Below are positions 35,801 to 46,754 of a stretch of DNA of 64,000 nucleotides, piece by piece (the first letter of the stretch is position 1; every line of letters starts with the position of its first letter). The notes below the pieces were generated by a model that saw nothing but the letters and a program-made list of their open reading frames with translations, made no database searches and was not told the DNA's origin. Both the position numbers and the translations under genes were made by a program. Source of the DNA: Malania oleifera (taxonomy: Eukaryota; Streptophyta; Magnoliopsida; Santalales; Ximeniaceae); NCBI RefSeq assembly GCF_029873635.1, contig NC_080423.1:105713773-105777772 (forward strand), in the 5' to 3' direction.

Positions 35801-38800
35801 AACGTCAGTTGTTTACTTTCTACTTTTCTACCATCCTTTTCTCTTTAGTTCCCCTTGTTTATTGTTTATTCTTAACTGTAGTAATAGTTTGTTCTTCAAG
35901 CAAATTACAGTTCAACTTCTGGCTGAAGCTGAAGAAAGAGATACTGGGTTGAATGATAAAGCATTTATCTTAGATAAAAGTAATATGACTGCAACCTTGC
36001 TATTTCTTGGGGAAACATTTGCTCGCATCTGTCGGCGTGGCTCTGCAGGTATCCAGAATATTTCATGCACTTTTCGTTTAAAATTTTTATATCTGCCCAA
36101 GAAGTGCACAAAAATGTTTCATTAGTCATGCTTTGCTAAGAATTTATTTTTTCCTTCCATCAAATGAAAGAAAAACTGAGACAAGAGTGGCAGTGGTGAT
36201 GGAACTGTGACCTTTTTTTGCCTTTTCGTGCCACCAACTCCCTCACCCACTTCCAGCTAATAGTTGAAAGTTGTGGAGAAATAAAATTTTTTGAGATGTT
36301 TTCTTGCCAGGTGTAAATGTTCTTGTCTGCAGTGTAATTGTGAGTGATGCTTTCTTGACAGCTGTACAATGTTAAAAATGTGTCAGAGATCATCTCTAAT
36401 ATGTTTTTCCATCATAAAATGCTACAGTATTAGTTTTTTTTTTTTTGGTTTCCAGAGAGGTCGAGATTTTTTAGTTTCCGTCATAAAATAGCACTAGTAG
36501 ATTTCGATACCTTGGATTATGCAAGCTGAAGGAAAAATTGAAGATGATGTAATGCATAGAGTTAAAGCAAGTTGAGTAAAATGAAGAAGTGCTTCAAGTG
36601 TGCTCCGTGATCGTAGAATACTCTTAAAATTAAAAGGGAAGTTTTATAGGACAGCTATAAGACCAGCTATGCTATATTGATCAGAATGTTAGGTGCCGAA
36701 GAAACATAATATCCAAAAAATAAAAGTTGCTGAGATGAGAATGTTTAGATGGATGAGTGGTATAACATTGAAAGATAAATTAAGGAATGAACATATTCAC
36801 GGTAAGTTAGGTGTAGCTCCTATAGAAGATAAGATAAGGGAGGGATGACTCAGATGGTATGGACACTTGCAACGTACGTCACATAGTGCGCCAGTGAAGA
36901 AGAGTTAGTTTGTTACTGTGACGGATAGTAGAAGGGGTAGGGAGATAGTAAGGATTTAATATCCTTGAATCTATCAAAGGAAATGGTCCATGATCGCATA
37001 AATTGGCGGAAAATGATTCATATAGCCAACCCCACCTAGTGAGACTTAAGGCTTGGTTTTGTTGTTGTTGTTGTTGTTTAGAGAGGTCGAGATTTTTATC
37101 CACATGCCTATTTTTATCTATGATATTTAAGCAGTAAATATTTTATTACACCATCTGCATATGATAATCTTAGTTGTGATGTTAAAGTAAAATTAACAAT
37201 TGGTGATGTTCAATTATTCTTGGTCTTACATCACAAATTCTACGGAGAGGGGCTGGCACAAGGACCTCACTGGAGTAAACTTGAAACCGTCTATTTAGAT
37301 TGGTCAAAAAACTAAAAGAACTTTTTCCACATATTTGGTGCTGTTAGGGCCTAATATACATTGACAGTCCACAACTAACTGCTTAAGCTTTTAGGTGAAG
37401 TAGTATTCTAATACGGTATCAGAGCACATTGCCAGGAGGTCCTAGGTTCTCATCTTGTTGCTGTGTTATTGTTTGTTTGTTAAGACCTATCTTATTCCCT
37501 ATAATGGGTGTTGTTTATCATCTGTTTATCTCTTCACATGCTGTTGGGCTGCACATGTGAGGGAGTGTTAAGACCTGATTTACATTGTTGGCTCACAACC
37601 TAACAGTTTAGGATTTTAGGTAAAGTAGTATCTAACAGGTACCTATTTGGTTGGTGAATCAGTTAAGAGCTGCCACCATTTATGAGATATGGAACATGGC
37701 TATGCTCGTTAGTTTAGATGTCATTTTATTGAAAATGTGATGGTTATATGGAAGAACTTTGAACAACCATTTTCAAAAATCAAGTGAAAGTGTATTAAAT
37801 ATGTATTTTCGATCATTCTCACTCTGTTCTAGATTTACTAGTCACACAGGGAATTAACTATTGATGGGTCTCACTGTAAAAAACCACAATACACATGTTT
37901 GGCGAAGTAGATGAGGATTAAATTTTTGTTTCAGGACTGAGTTTTTGTTTGAAGTGTACGTGTTCAAATTGCTAAAACACCATTGGAAACTTGAATCAAG
38001 ATGTGCTGGAGTGCAAATGGTCAATTCATAAATCAAATGGCTGGATTGTGTTGACTTGCACATTATTGCTTTTGGCCAATACTCTATGCATTAGTGAACT
38101 TTAGTGCAAATATATATAAGAATGGCAGGCCTGTAAAAGAACTTATGAAAATTTTTTTGTTTTCAGATTATTGAAATTTTGTAACAATATTATAAAATTC
38201 TGCTATTAAAAACCCCACAATATGAAACAAGATGCAGAACCCTCAATTTTTCTTTGGAACTTAGGTTCTCCCATAATTATCTTTCTTTCATCTTGTTAAG
38301 TGTCAACGTGGACAAGATAATATTAAAAACTAACATTAGTATTGGTTTTTCTGTTTGCAGATGTGTTGCTAGGTGAAGTGTTGCCTCAGATTCTTGGACA
38401 TGTTCGGGTCTTCTTACGTTCTAACATTTCAAATGTTGTGGATGCAATTGAGTCAAAACCTGGTTCCAAATTTTGGTTGAGGCTGATGGAAGCAATCAAG
38501 GACCCATATGCTGTTGAGCGATTGTCAGAACACATTTTTCATCAACTAGCAGCTGAGGGTGCCAGTGATGAGGAAGCTTATTGGGTTCTCTGGATATTGT
38601 TTCATCGCATTTTTCATCAAACATCAGTCAGGTTAGTGCAACTTTTCATTTCTATGAAGGAGAACTGAACATCCATTGCATTTATGTCATGCAACTCAGG
38701 TGTTTGTCATTTCTTTTCATGGTAAATATGGAATGCATGGAAACTGAAATGTCTTGGAGTTTGACTTGAGTTCATAATTTTGAAATACCTAGGTCAGGGG

Positions 38801-41800
38801 AATGTTGATGATCCATCTTAAACAACTTTTATCTGCAAGCACATCACCTAAAGTTTTTTTTTAATAGAAAAAGAAGCTTTATTGAAACTTGAAACTAGCA
38901 AGGAAACAGATACAATAAAGGAGAACAAAAACTCTCCACTTGTGAAAGAAGAGAAAAGAGGAACCACATCAGCTTAATAAACCCACCAGTCTGATTGACA
39001 TCTTGAAAACAGCAGCCCTTGAATGGCCTGTGCTACGAGCCCAAAGAGAAGCCAAATACTGCACGCTACTCCAAAGAAGCCCCTTTGATAATCTCTTTCA
39101 AGAAAACATTCTAGCTTCCTTTCTTACTAAATTCCCCATAACACAGCACAAAGAGCACACCTCCAAACCTCTTAACATCCTTGCCCTTTTCAAAACCAGC
39201 AAAAGAAATAGTCAAGAGCTCCTCCACCAAATTTGAACAAATCCACGCACACCAATACTCCAAATAGTGTTTTACTCCACAAACCCCATGCAAATTGACA
39301 GTGTAGAAACACATGTGACCCATCCTTGGAGCTACTCCCATACATGAGTCATATATCGAGATACTAAGCTTTAGAAAGCCTCATACTCTGTAGTAGATTG
39401 TTGGTGTTAACTCTATAAAGTGTCACCAGCCAAACTAATGCCTTTATCTTACAAGGAATTTTAGCTTCCCATCTGCCTTGATGAAGATGAAAAGACAAGT
39501 CAGCATAATAAGGTGAAAAAGAAAGATTTATCAGCATAATAGGGTGTAAAAGAAAGATTTAATCTTTTAAATCCCTTCTAAAATGAAAATTCCAAAAAAT
39601 GAGTCAGTCTTACGAATAAGAAATGTGCAAATCACATCAAAATGGTGGGGATAAAGACGATATAGTCAAGCAAAGGAACAGGATAATGTTACACCCCCCC
39701 CTCCCCACTCAAAAAAAAAGTTCGAAAATCTTTCCAAAACATAATATTATTACCTCTACCGAACCGAGACTTTGTTAGAGAGAAAAAAAGGTTAAACCTG
39801 TGAGATGAACCTCCAAGGACTCTTAAAGCCCAAATTAGCATCCCACACCTTATCTTGTATGGAAAATTTATTTTTTATTGCTTTGTGCCAAAGGGAACCC
39901 ACCTCCAAGGGAAACTGCCACAACCATTCTGCCAAAAGGGTAGTGTTTTTAGACACCAAATGACCAAGACCCAACTCTCCTCCTTAATTCAACCTATACA
40001 CCAACCCCTACTTGACCAAATGATCTCTCCTCTTCCCTACATCAGACCATGCAAATCCATTATAATAGTCTCAAGCTTTTGAGTTGCCCCTCCCAAAATC
40101 CTAAAAGGATATAAAAAGTACAGGGGAAAGAAAGCTGGCCTGTATGAGAGTAATTCGACCACCAAAAGAGACAATGCTTCTATCCAACCAACCAATTGCT
40201 TAATTACCTTGGTTCTGGATCGCAAAATGCTAAAAAGCAGGATTTTCTCCCAAAGGGACTTCTAACTAGGTCAAAATGGCCACTCTAAAACACCACACCC
40301 AGCTAGAAAGGTCAGCTTCAAAATCCTTTCATAACTAACATTACCGCCTTAACACCACTCTTCTCCAAATTAATTTTAAGGCCCAGAGACCTGTCAAAAA
40401 TTTGCAGTACAGTAAGGATGTTAACAAAAGAGTTAACAAGGTCACCTAAGAAAATAATGGCATCATCAGCGAACAACGAACGAGGCACTACCACCTCCTC
40501 CTTTCCCATCTTAATACCCTCACAACCCCCTATCTACAGCCCTATCTATCATCCTACTCAATTCATCTACCAAATGGACAAATAAAAAATGGGGATATGG
40601 GATCCCCTTGCCTGAACCCCCTAAATGACCTAAACCACTCCTTAGGCTGCTCATTAATTATCACTGAAAACTAAGCATTAGATAAAAACCCCCCATCCAA
40701 TTCCTTCACCTATCTCCAAACCCTTTCCTCCTAAGCACCCTATGCAAGAATTCCTAACTAACTCTATAATAAGCCTTTTCAAAATCTAATTTCAACACAA
40801 GCCCTTCTTCTTTCTGTGACGAACATCCTCCACTGATGAGCAACTAAATCCCAACCCCTCCGCCCCCAACAGAAAGGGGCCCAGGGGGGCGGGGGGGAAT
40901 AAGGAACAGAAGCACTTTGAGCAAGAGAAATAGTATCCTTGCATACGGATTTCTACCTATTAGCAAGAACCTTAGCAATGATCTTATACATGGTAGATGC
41001 TCAAATAATAGGCTGAAACTCTGACACCTTAGTGGACCATTGCCTCAAGTTCTCATGTGAAAGTGGCTGGTTTTGCTACTCTGACTTTGTCTAGCAATAA
41101 ATTTAGGGTAAACACCCACCATTCTCCCCACATTCTTTGACAATCAGCTTTAGTGTTTTAAACAAATCTCAACAATAAGTTTTAGTAACATTAAATTTTT
41201 AATGTAAGGATCCCTGGACTTTTTTATTGTAGACATGTGTGATGGATAGAGCACATAACATACCAATCAGCTTTAAGGAAATTTTAACAAAATTTGATTG
41301 CAACTTAGGGCAGAAATTTATTATTGTTTTTTGAATAATGGTGGCAATGTGGCATAACATTTATCATTTTCAATCAACACAAGGTTACAGTGCCTTCTAT
41401 AATACTGAACATTTATTTTCATAGTTTCTGTTTCCAGGTCACTATTTATTGACAAGTTCTTACTCTGGAAAGTATTTCCCATTTGTTGCTTGAGATGGCT
41501 CCTTCAATTTGCCGTTCTCGAACGCCCTCCTAATGCTGGCACACTGAAAGGAGGCCAAAATAGTCATAATTTGATAAATGTACTGCAATGCTTGGTTACA
41601 GTGTGGTCTAAAAGGGAATTCGTGCAATCAGCCTCAATGGAGCAGCAAGCTTGTATCCTTTCTCCCTTTTCCACTCAGTCCTATACCTTCAATATTCTAG
41701 AGAGAAGATTTATGTGATCTGCCAGACTGAAAATAATTGGAAAAACATGCAGATGCATTGTGACCAATAGTTTTTTTTTTTCTTCCATAAGTTCTGTTGC

Positions 41801-44800
41801 CCAAGAAAAAGTCACATTTTAATAGTCTTTTCTTTTTATTATTGTTAATGAGGCATAGCAGCATTTATCTTTGACTTGTTACACTTTTTTCCATTCTGTT
41901 ACCCCCTTGATTTGAGATTCAGATGTAACTGCAGCAGTAGGCCTTTCTCTGGAGAAGATGTCAAAAGAAGAACTAGATGCAACTAAGGAAGTGATGCACT
42001 CTATCCTTCAAGGAGTTAGCTGTAGACACTTAGTCCTTTGTTATTTGTTGAAGTATCTTGTTAAGGGATTGTTGGTAATGCTCATCTCACTTGATGTTCA
42101 AAATGCTGGCAGGTAGGCTTGAGAGCCCTAATGATTTGGTTAGGAGAATGGCAAGCGGTGTTGCTTTGGTATTTTCTAAAGTCGTTGATCCGAAGAATCT
42201 TTTATACCTTGATGATAGCTGCAGCCAAGGTACTGTTGACTGGGAGTTTGGCTTAACTACCCCAGGCAAAAAGATTCCACCTGCCTCACATCGTGCAGGA
42301 AAGAGTCTTGACAAGATAGGAACATCCACAACCTCAGAGCCTAGGAAGGAACTCAACTGCAGAGCTGACATAGTTAAACATGAGAAGGGTAAAAAAAATA
42401 AATTTAATGAATTCAAGTTGATCAATCCAGATGAGATTATTGATCCAGCGACAATTACTAATGAATCGTTCTCTGATGATGACATCAATGATGATAATTC
42501 AAGCGAAAATTCTGAAAGCTCAAGCGATTCATCCTTACAACCATATGACTTGTCAGATGATGACACAGATCTGAAAAGGAAATTCTCGCAGTTGGTTGAC
42601 ATAGTAGGGGCATTGCGGAAATCTGATGATGCAGATGCTGTAAGTAATTATTTTATACATGCAGATGCTGTAAGTACTATGGTTCATTACTTACATTCCC
42701 AAGGTTCTCTTGACGGTAAACTTCTAATATATTAGTTAGTGTTGGTTGTGAGTTCCACATGATTTCCCATTTGTGAATTTTCTTGTGGTGAAACTTGAGA
42801 TAAGATAGTCAAGAATTTGATCTATTCCACCGTGTTGTTATAATTGTTATAGTCATAAACTAATTGTTGATCTTAAGATGGAGGGTGCAGCTGTGCAATA
42901 TATGGTGGCGGCAACCTAGTGCAGTCGGTTTTGACTCCAACATTTTGAATGTGGAAACTACATATGCATGATTTCTGTGTCTGTAGTCTGAAAGCAGTTC
43001 ATCATGTATTGAACAGTGATGAGTTAAATATATTTTAAGGACAGAATTTGAGCATTTGGTGAAATATTCCTTCCAGATAATTAGTTTTTGTCTATTGTTT
43101 CTCTTTTTACAGGTGGAAAGGGCTCTTGATGTCGCTGAAAAGCTTGTGCGTGCATCACCTGATGAACTTTTTCATGTTAGTGCAGATCTAGCTAGAACAC
43201 TTGTACAGGTTCGCTGTTCTGATTCAACTATAGAAGGAGAGGAAGAATCAGCTGAAGAGAAGAGACAAAAAGCACTGGTTGCATTGCTTGTTACATGTCC
43301 TCTTGAATCTCTTAACACTCTCAACAAACTATTATATTCACCCACTGTAGATACCAGCCAAAGAATCCTTATACTTGATGTCATGACAGATGCAGCACTG
43401 GAGCTTGCTGCTGCTAAAACAATGCAGCTGAAGCAACCACAGAATCCGCTCATATCAACCACTTCAGAGACTCCATCCTGGTTCTTGCCCAGTAGCATAG
43501 GTCCTCCTGGAGCTGGTTCCTGGAAACAGATCTCAGAAACAGGAACTGGATTAAACTACTCGTATTGTTATGAAAGAGAACTTCCCTCTAAACCTGGTCA
43601 GATCAAGAGAGGGAAGACACGCCGATGGAGCGTTAGATCAACAAATTTATCAGAAAGCCAGATAGAATGGTTGCAGAATAAGTTTCCTGTACATGCAGCA
43701 GCATTTATGCTTCCAGCCATGCAGGGTTTTGATAAGAAAAGGCATGGTGTTGATCTGCTTGGTAGGGATTTTATTGTCCTTGGGAAACTTGTACATATGC
43801 TGGGTGTTTGTATGAAATGCGCAGCCATGCATCCCGAAGCATCTGCATTGGCTCCACCTCTTCTGGATATGTTAAGCTCCAGGTACTGAATAAGAGTAAA
43901 TAATTGCTTTAAAATAGGGCTATAATGGTCTATTTGATCATTGCGTGGTGGGTTAGATTTGTTGCTTGGATGGCTGGTTCACACTTACATCTGGTGTGTG
44001 CTAGTTTGCCTTGGCTATGTTTCAATCTGTTAGCTAACCTTACAGTGCAATTACTTGCAGTGAGATATGCCAACACAAGGAAGCATATGTAAGAAGATCT
44101 GTCCTTTTTGCTGCTTCATGCATACTGGTGGCACTTCATCCCTCTTATTTAGCATCTGCACTGATTGAAGGAAATCCTGAAATTTCTAGAGGGCTTGAAT
44201 GGGTTCGCACATGGGCTCTGCATGTTGTTGAATCAGACACTGATAGAGAATGTTATACGGTAAAGCTCAACAGAGGCAGTTCATATTCTTGCTCTGTTTG
44301 TTGGCATGGTCTTGAATTTTCATGAAATTGTCAAAATTTATATTTTCAGCATCAATTTTGAAATGAGAGTCATTGAAATTTCCATGAATCATATGAAATT
44401 TATCAAAATCTTGAAATTTCAAAGTTTCTTTTGGAAATTTGACGAAGGAATAAAATTTCCTTGAAATTGAAATTTGAGATTTGAAATTCAAAATTGAAAT
44501 TTCTCTCTTAATATATCTTCTATTGTGTTGAAAACAAAGACAATTAGAAGACAGATATGAATTATAACTTTCGGACCTCTGAGATTTTATGCATACTTGA
44601 ACTTCGATATTAGCTACAACATTTTATTCAACCATTTATGTAAAAAATATCTGTATTCATAGTAATTAAATATGTTAATATGATTATTATTATTAGATTA
44701 CCACTTTAAAAGCTTAAGCTGTTAGGTCGGGGCCAACAATGTATATCAAGCTTTAACACTCCACTGGTCGTGCAGCATGACAGTACATGGAGAGATAAGT

Positions 44801-46754
44801 ACACAATAAATAACACACACTACTGGGTATACAATAATTTTTTTAAACACCACACACAAACTGCGGGCAACAAGTCTAGAACTCAGGACCTCTTGGTAGC
44901 CAGCTCTGATGCCATATTAAATTACAACTCCACCTAAAAGCTTAAGCTGTTAGATTGTGGGCCAACAATGTATATCAAGTTTTAACTTATGTTGAATATG
45001 TTGATATGATTATTATATTACTTATGTTGTATCTTATGCACTACATATTAGACATTTATATATTTATCTATGGTACCTCAGTTTTAAATCCTGTCATTAT
45101 AATGTTTTCTTATAGTTGCTAAAGTTTCATAAAAAAAAACTCCACATTTACCTCTAATTTCCATAATTTAAAATAATGTAGGAATTAAGATTGACCTTGG
45201 CTTCGAAAATTCCACACTTTTGAAGTCTTGAATTTTTGGTAGAAATTGATATTTTAAACCTTGCTTGTAGGTCGGGTTGTATGTTTCTATTTGTTGAACC
45301 TGTGGATATTGTTCCATTAGCTGTTAGACTCCTTTGCAGATGTAGTGATAGTTCATGAAACATAAACACTTCACTAATTCTAACATACAACACATTTTTT
45401 GATGGAATTGCAATTTAAGTGGTTGACAAAAATACCCAGCACCCAGCAAAGAAAAGAAAGGTGGTTGATGGAAATTGTTGCCAACACACATAGGGTAAAA
45501 TGATATTTATGCAAGCAAGATTTGTATACCATCTGATTTTCTCCACCATGTGTGTATGTTCATCTAATCTTATTTTGGCTTTGGAGTTGCTATTCATCTC
45601 AAATCATAACAAGCTGTTCATTCCAAAGTCATCTTAGTGAGGGTACAATTTTGCTGGTTCAGTAATAGATCATAACTAGAATATGGATTGGTCCTTTTAA
45701 TTATTGCCTTCGCTGGATCCCCCTTTGGTGAGGATGCATGTGTCCATGCATTGCAGGCCCCAAATTTTATTTTTTTGTTGGATCTTTGGATCCATCCATT
45801 TTATCTTTGAGCTCTTTGTAGATAATTTGACAGAATGGATTTATGACTAGGAAATGCTGGTTTCCCTCATTCTGTTTTTCTTTACACTCTGATCAAAGTT
45901 ATGCTCCATATTCAACCTGGGCAATGTCAACTGACTAGTTTGTGTTTCAGGCTAGTGCATACTTTTATGATAACACATTGAACCTTTACATTAAAACAAC
46001 CTACATTTGGACAAAATAATTCTAGTTGCTATAGGGGGAAAATGAATTCCCTGAATTATGCGTGCCATCTTAAGCATATATTGTTTGAATTAGTTTGGAA
46101 GTTTATATTGGCCAGAGGTACTGATTGAACAAGGGCTGAAACCAGATGTTCACTCGAGTGTAATATCTTTGTTTGAAACATTGTTCCAATGTGACATGAA
46201 TCATTGTGCTCTTACATTACATTTGCTCCAGAGAATGAAATGAGTGGAAATGGAATGGAATAAAAGATACGAAAAAATGGAGCAACCAGTTCCATTCCAT
46301 CTTATCCCTTTCTTACTTACCAAACATAGCTAATGGGCTCTTGGCATTTGATTTCCTAGCCTCGGCTTAATGTTTTTTGTTGTTTATGTGAAGCTATATG
46401 CAAGCAGTTTAACTTCTCTTTCTCATTTTTCATTTTGAATTCTTGGTAATTAATCGTAAACTTTTAGCCATATTAATTTAAATTTTGCTATTTAATCATT
46501 TTTTTCCTGCATGTTACTGATTTGGATCTCCTTAAGATTGTATTTTCCATTTCTCCACTGGCATGACTGCTATGCACCTCTTTTGGGAGTTGCAGATGGC
46601 CATGAAATGTCTCCAACTTCATGCTGAGATGGCCCTCCAAGCTTCACGGGCTCTGGAATCGGCAGCAGAGATGAAGGCACAAGGTGTTGGTCTGCCTAAC
46701 AATCTGTCAAAGGGAACTATAAAAATTCCTTACTCAAGAGTAGAGTACAAATAA
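26880..46754 (+). CDS. TELO2: Telomere length regulation protein TEL2 homolog (TELO2)
   Basis: A model with GT/AG introns and unbroken phase has exons 26880-27105, 28009-28037, 28145-28247, 28548-28719, 35451-35636, 35882-36048, 38361-38631, 41438-41652, 41923-42021, 42113-42639, 43113-43882, 44061-44259 and 46596-46754. They encode 1040 residues, close to the length I expect of plant TEL2 proteins. Motifs include SPNDLVRRMASGVALVFSKV (about 493-512), an acidic Ser/Asp-rich linker (about 603-645) and the Telomere_reg-2 domain (about 666-775). TELO2 joins TTI1 and TTI2 in the TTT complex, which with R2TP/HSP90 stabilises PIKK kinases such as ATM, ATR and TOR in cytoplasm and nucleus. It is predicted as an alpha-solenoid without signal or membrane segment. 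The start is uncertain: ATGs at 26880, 26922 and 26937 are in frame. The Arabidopsis counterpart is, from memory, EMB2423 (At3g48470). Confidence 0.95.
28009..28037 (+). other. TELO2: TELO2 exon 2, a 29-nt microexon
   Basis: Between acceptor TTGCAG (ending 28008) and donor GT at 28038 lie only 29 bases, encoding GSIDERYRDR with the last base of exon 1. It restores phase exactly: exon 1 leaves one base, and exons 1 plus 2 total 255 nt. Without it the exon 1-exon 3 join would shift frame. Confidence 0.85.
29269..29529. mobile_element. MITE with long inverted repeats in TELO2 intron 4
   Basis: The left arm (about 29277-29365) and right arm (about 29430-29525) are imperfect reverse complements over roughly 85-90 bp. 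Shared stretches include TTTTCTAGCTTTCCAA, AAAATGCCACA and TTGTGGAAA. They flank a 60-bp spacer. The size (about 260 bp) and AT-rich content fit a foldback MITE. Target-site duplication could not be fixed, so the transposon superfamily is left open. Confidence 0.75.
30230..31400. mobile_element. Insertions within the intron-4 RTE, L1-like 3' end and unclassified
   Basis: The RTE endonuclease frame breaks near 30230 and resumes near 31410. In between, the 30308-30780 part opens with TTTATTTATTTTTTTAGTGG and GCAAAAGAAGAGATTTCATT, which looks like a reversed LINE 3' end with its poly(A) tail. A C14 run stands at 30800-30813, and a segment with CTCATCTCCTTCTC repeats follows. ACATAGGAATGGAATTGAGGT (30229) recurs nearly unchanged at 31297, so the two copies could be edges of an insertion or a local duplication. 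Confidence 0.5.
33640..34195. mobile_element. Unclassified AT-rich insertion in intron-4 RTE
   Basis: About 550 bp of AT-rich DNA separate the RTE segment ending CATAGAATTATA from the one starting TACCCTTAAAATATGCTATATGG. In the intact relative at 53022-58396 these are adjacent apart from about 50 bp. No coding motif or clear terminal repeat was seen. Confidence 0.45.
36473..37079 (+). mobile_element. RTE LINE, 5'-truncated copy, TELO2 intron 6
   Basis: About 600 bp correspond to the 3' end of the RTE at 53022-58396 (the segment from 57780 to 58390, including the MRMFRWMSG-like coding end). They finish in (GTT)n. The copy is flanked by an 18-bp duplication AGAGAGGTCGAGATTTTT at 36454-36471 and 37080-37097. 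Together these are hallmarks of target-primed reverse transcription with early stop. The copy is in sense with TELO2. Confidence 0.92.
37342..37637 (+). mobile_element. TRIM (terminal-repeat retrotransposon in miniature), TELO2 intron 6
   Basis: It has two 72-bp terminal repeats (37342-37413 and 37566-37637), both starting TGTTA and ending CTAAYA. A primer site CGGTATCAGAGCA (37414-37426; one change from the tRNA-Met consensus) directly follows the first, and a purine tract GTGAGGGAG stands before the second. Total length is 296 bp with no coding capacity. Flanking bases GGTGC (37337-37341) and GGTAC (37638-37642) form a 5-bp target duplication with one change. Confidence 0.85.
38853..41130 (-). 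mobile_element. L1-type LINE fragment, antisense in TELO2 intron 7
   Basis: On the minus strand RT motifs appear in order: LDFEKAYYRV (about 40775), RGFRQGDPISPFLFVHLVDELSRM (about 40550-40625) and the catalytic SLFADDAIIFLGD (about 40435-40480). They are followed by a C-terminal region with GLGHLVSKNTTLLAEWLWQF (39915-39974) typical of plant L1. The minus-strand end carries AATAAAGCTTC followed by an A-run (T-run at about 38856-38864), the 3' poly(A). Stops are frequent. The 5' part (endonuclease) was not found. Confidence 0.85.
42113..42639 (+). other. TELO2: TELO2 exon 10 with duplicated splice donor
   Basis: The preferred donor GCT|GTAAGT at 42640 keeps phase 0 into exon 11 (VERALD...). 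The 17-bp stretch TGCAGATGCTGTAAGTA is repeated 30 bp downstream (42630-42646 and 42660-42676), giving a second identical donor at 42670. Use of the second adds exactly ten in-frame residues (VSNYFIHADA) without a stop. The exon also encodes the acidic linker that precedes the Telomere_reg-2 domain. Confidence 0.8.
44290..44520. repeat. GAAATTTC-rich repeat in TELO2 intron 12
   Basis: About 200 bp contain many overlapping GAAATTT/AAATTTC units in both directions, with short inverted copies. It looks like a decayed foldback or simple repeat; no transposon ends could be fixed. Confidence 0.45.
44691..44987 (-). mobile_element. TRIM, second copy, minus strand, TELO2 intron 12
   Basis: Same family as 37342-37637 in reverse. 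The terminal repeats are at 44691-44758 and 44915-44987 (shared stretch AAAAGCTTAAGCTGTTAG and CCAACAATGTATATCAAG). The minus-strand primer site TGGCATCAGAGCT (44902-44914) is next to the right-hand repeat. Length is 297 bp. Sequences just outside both ends are alike over about 20 bp (TATGTTRATATGATTATTA), so a longer local duplication may be involved and the exact 5-bp TSD is unclear. Confidence 0.8.

Noticed and set aside
42087-42602. Minus-strand frame of 171 codons opposite TELO2 exon 10
   Set aside because: It is the antisense shadow of a well-supported exon.
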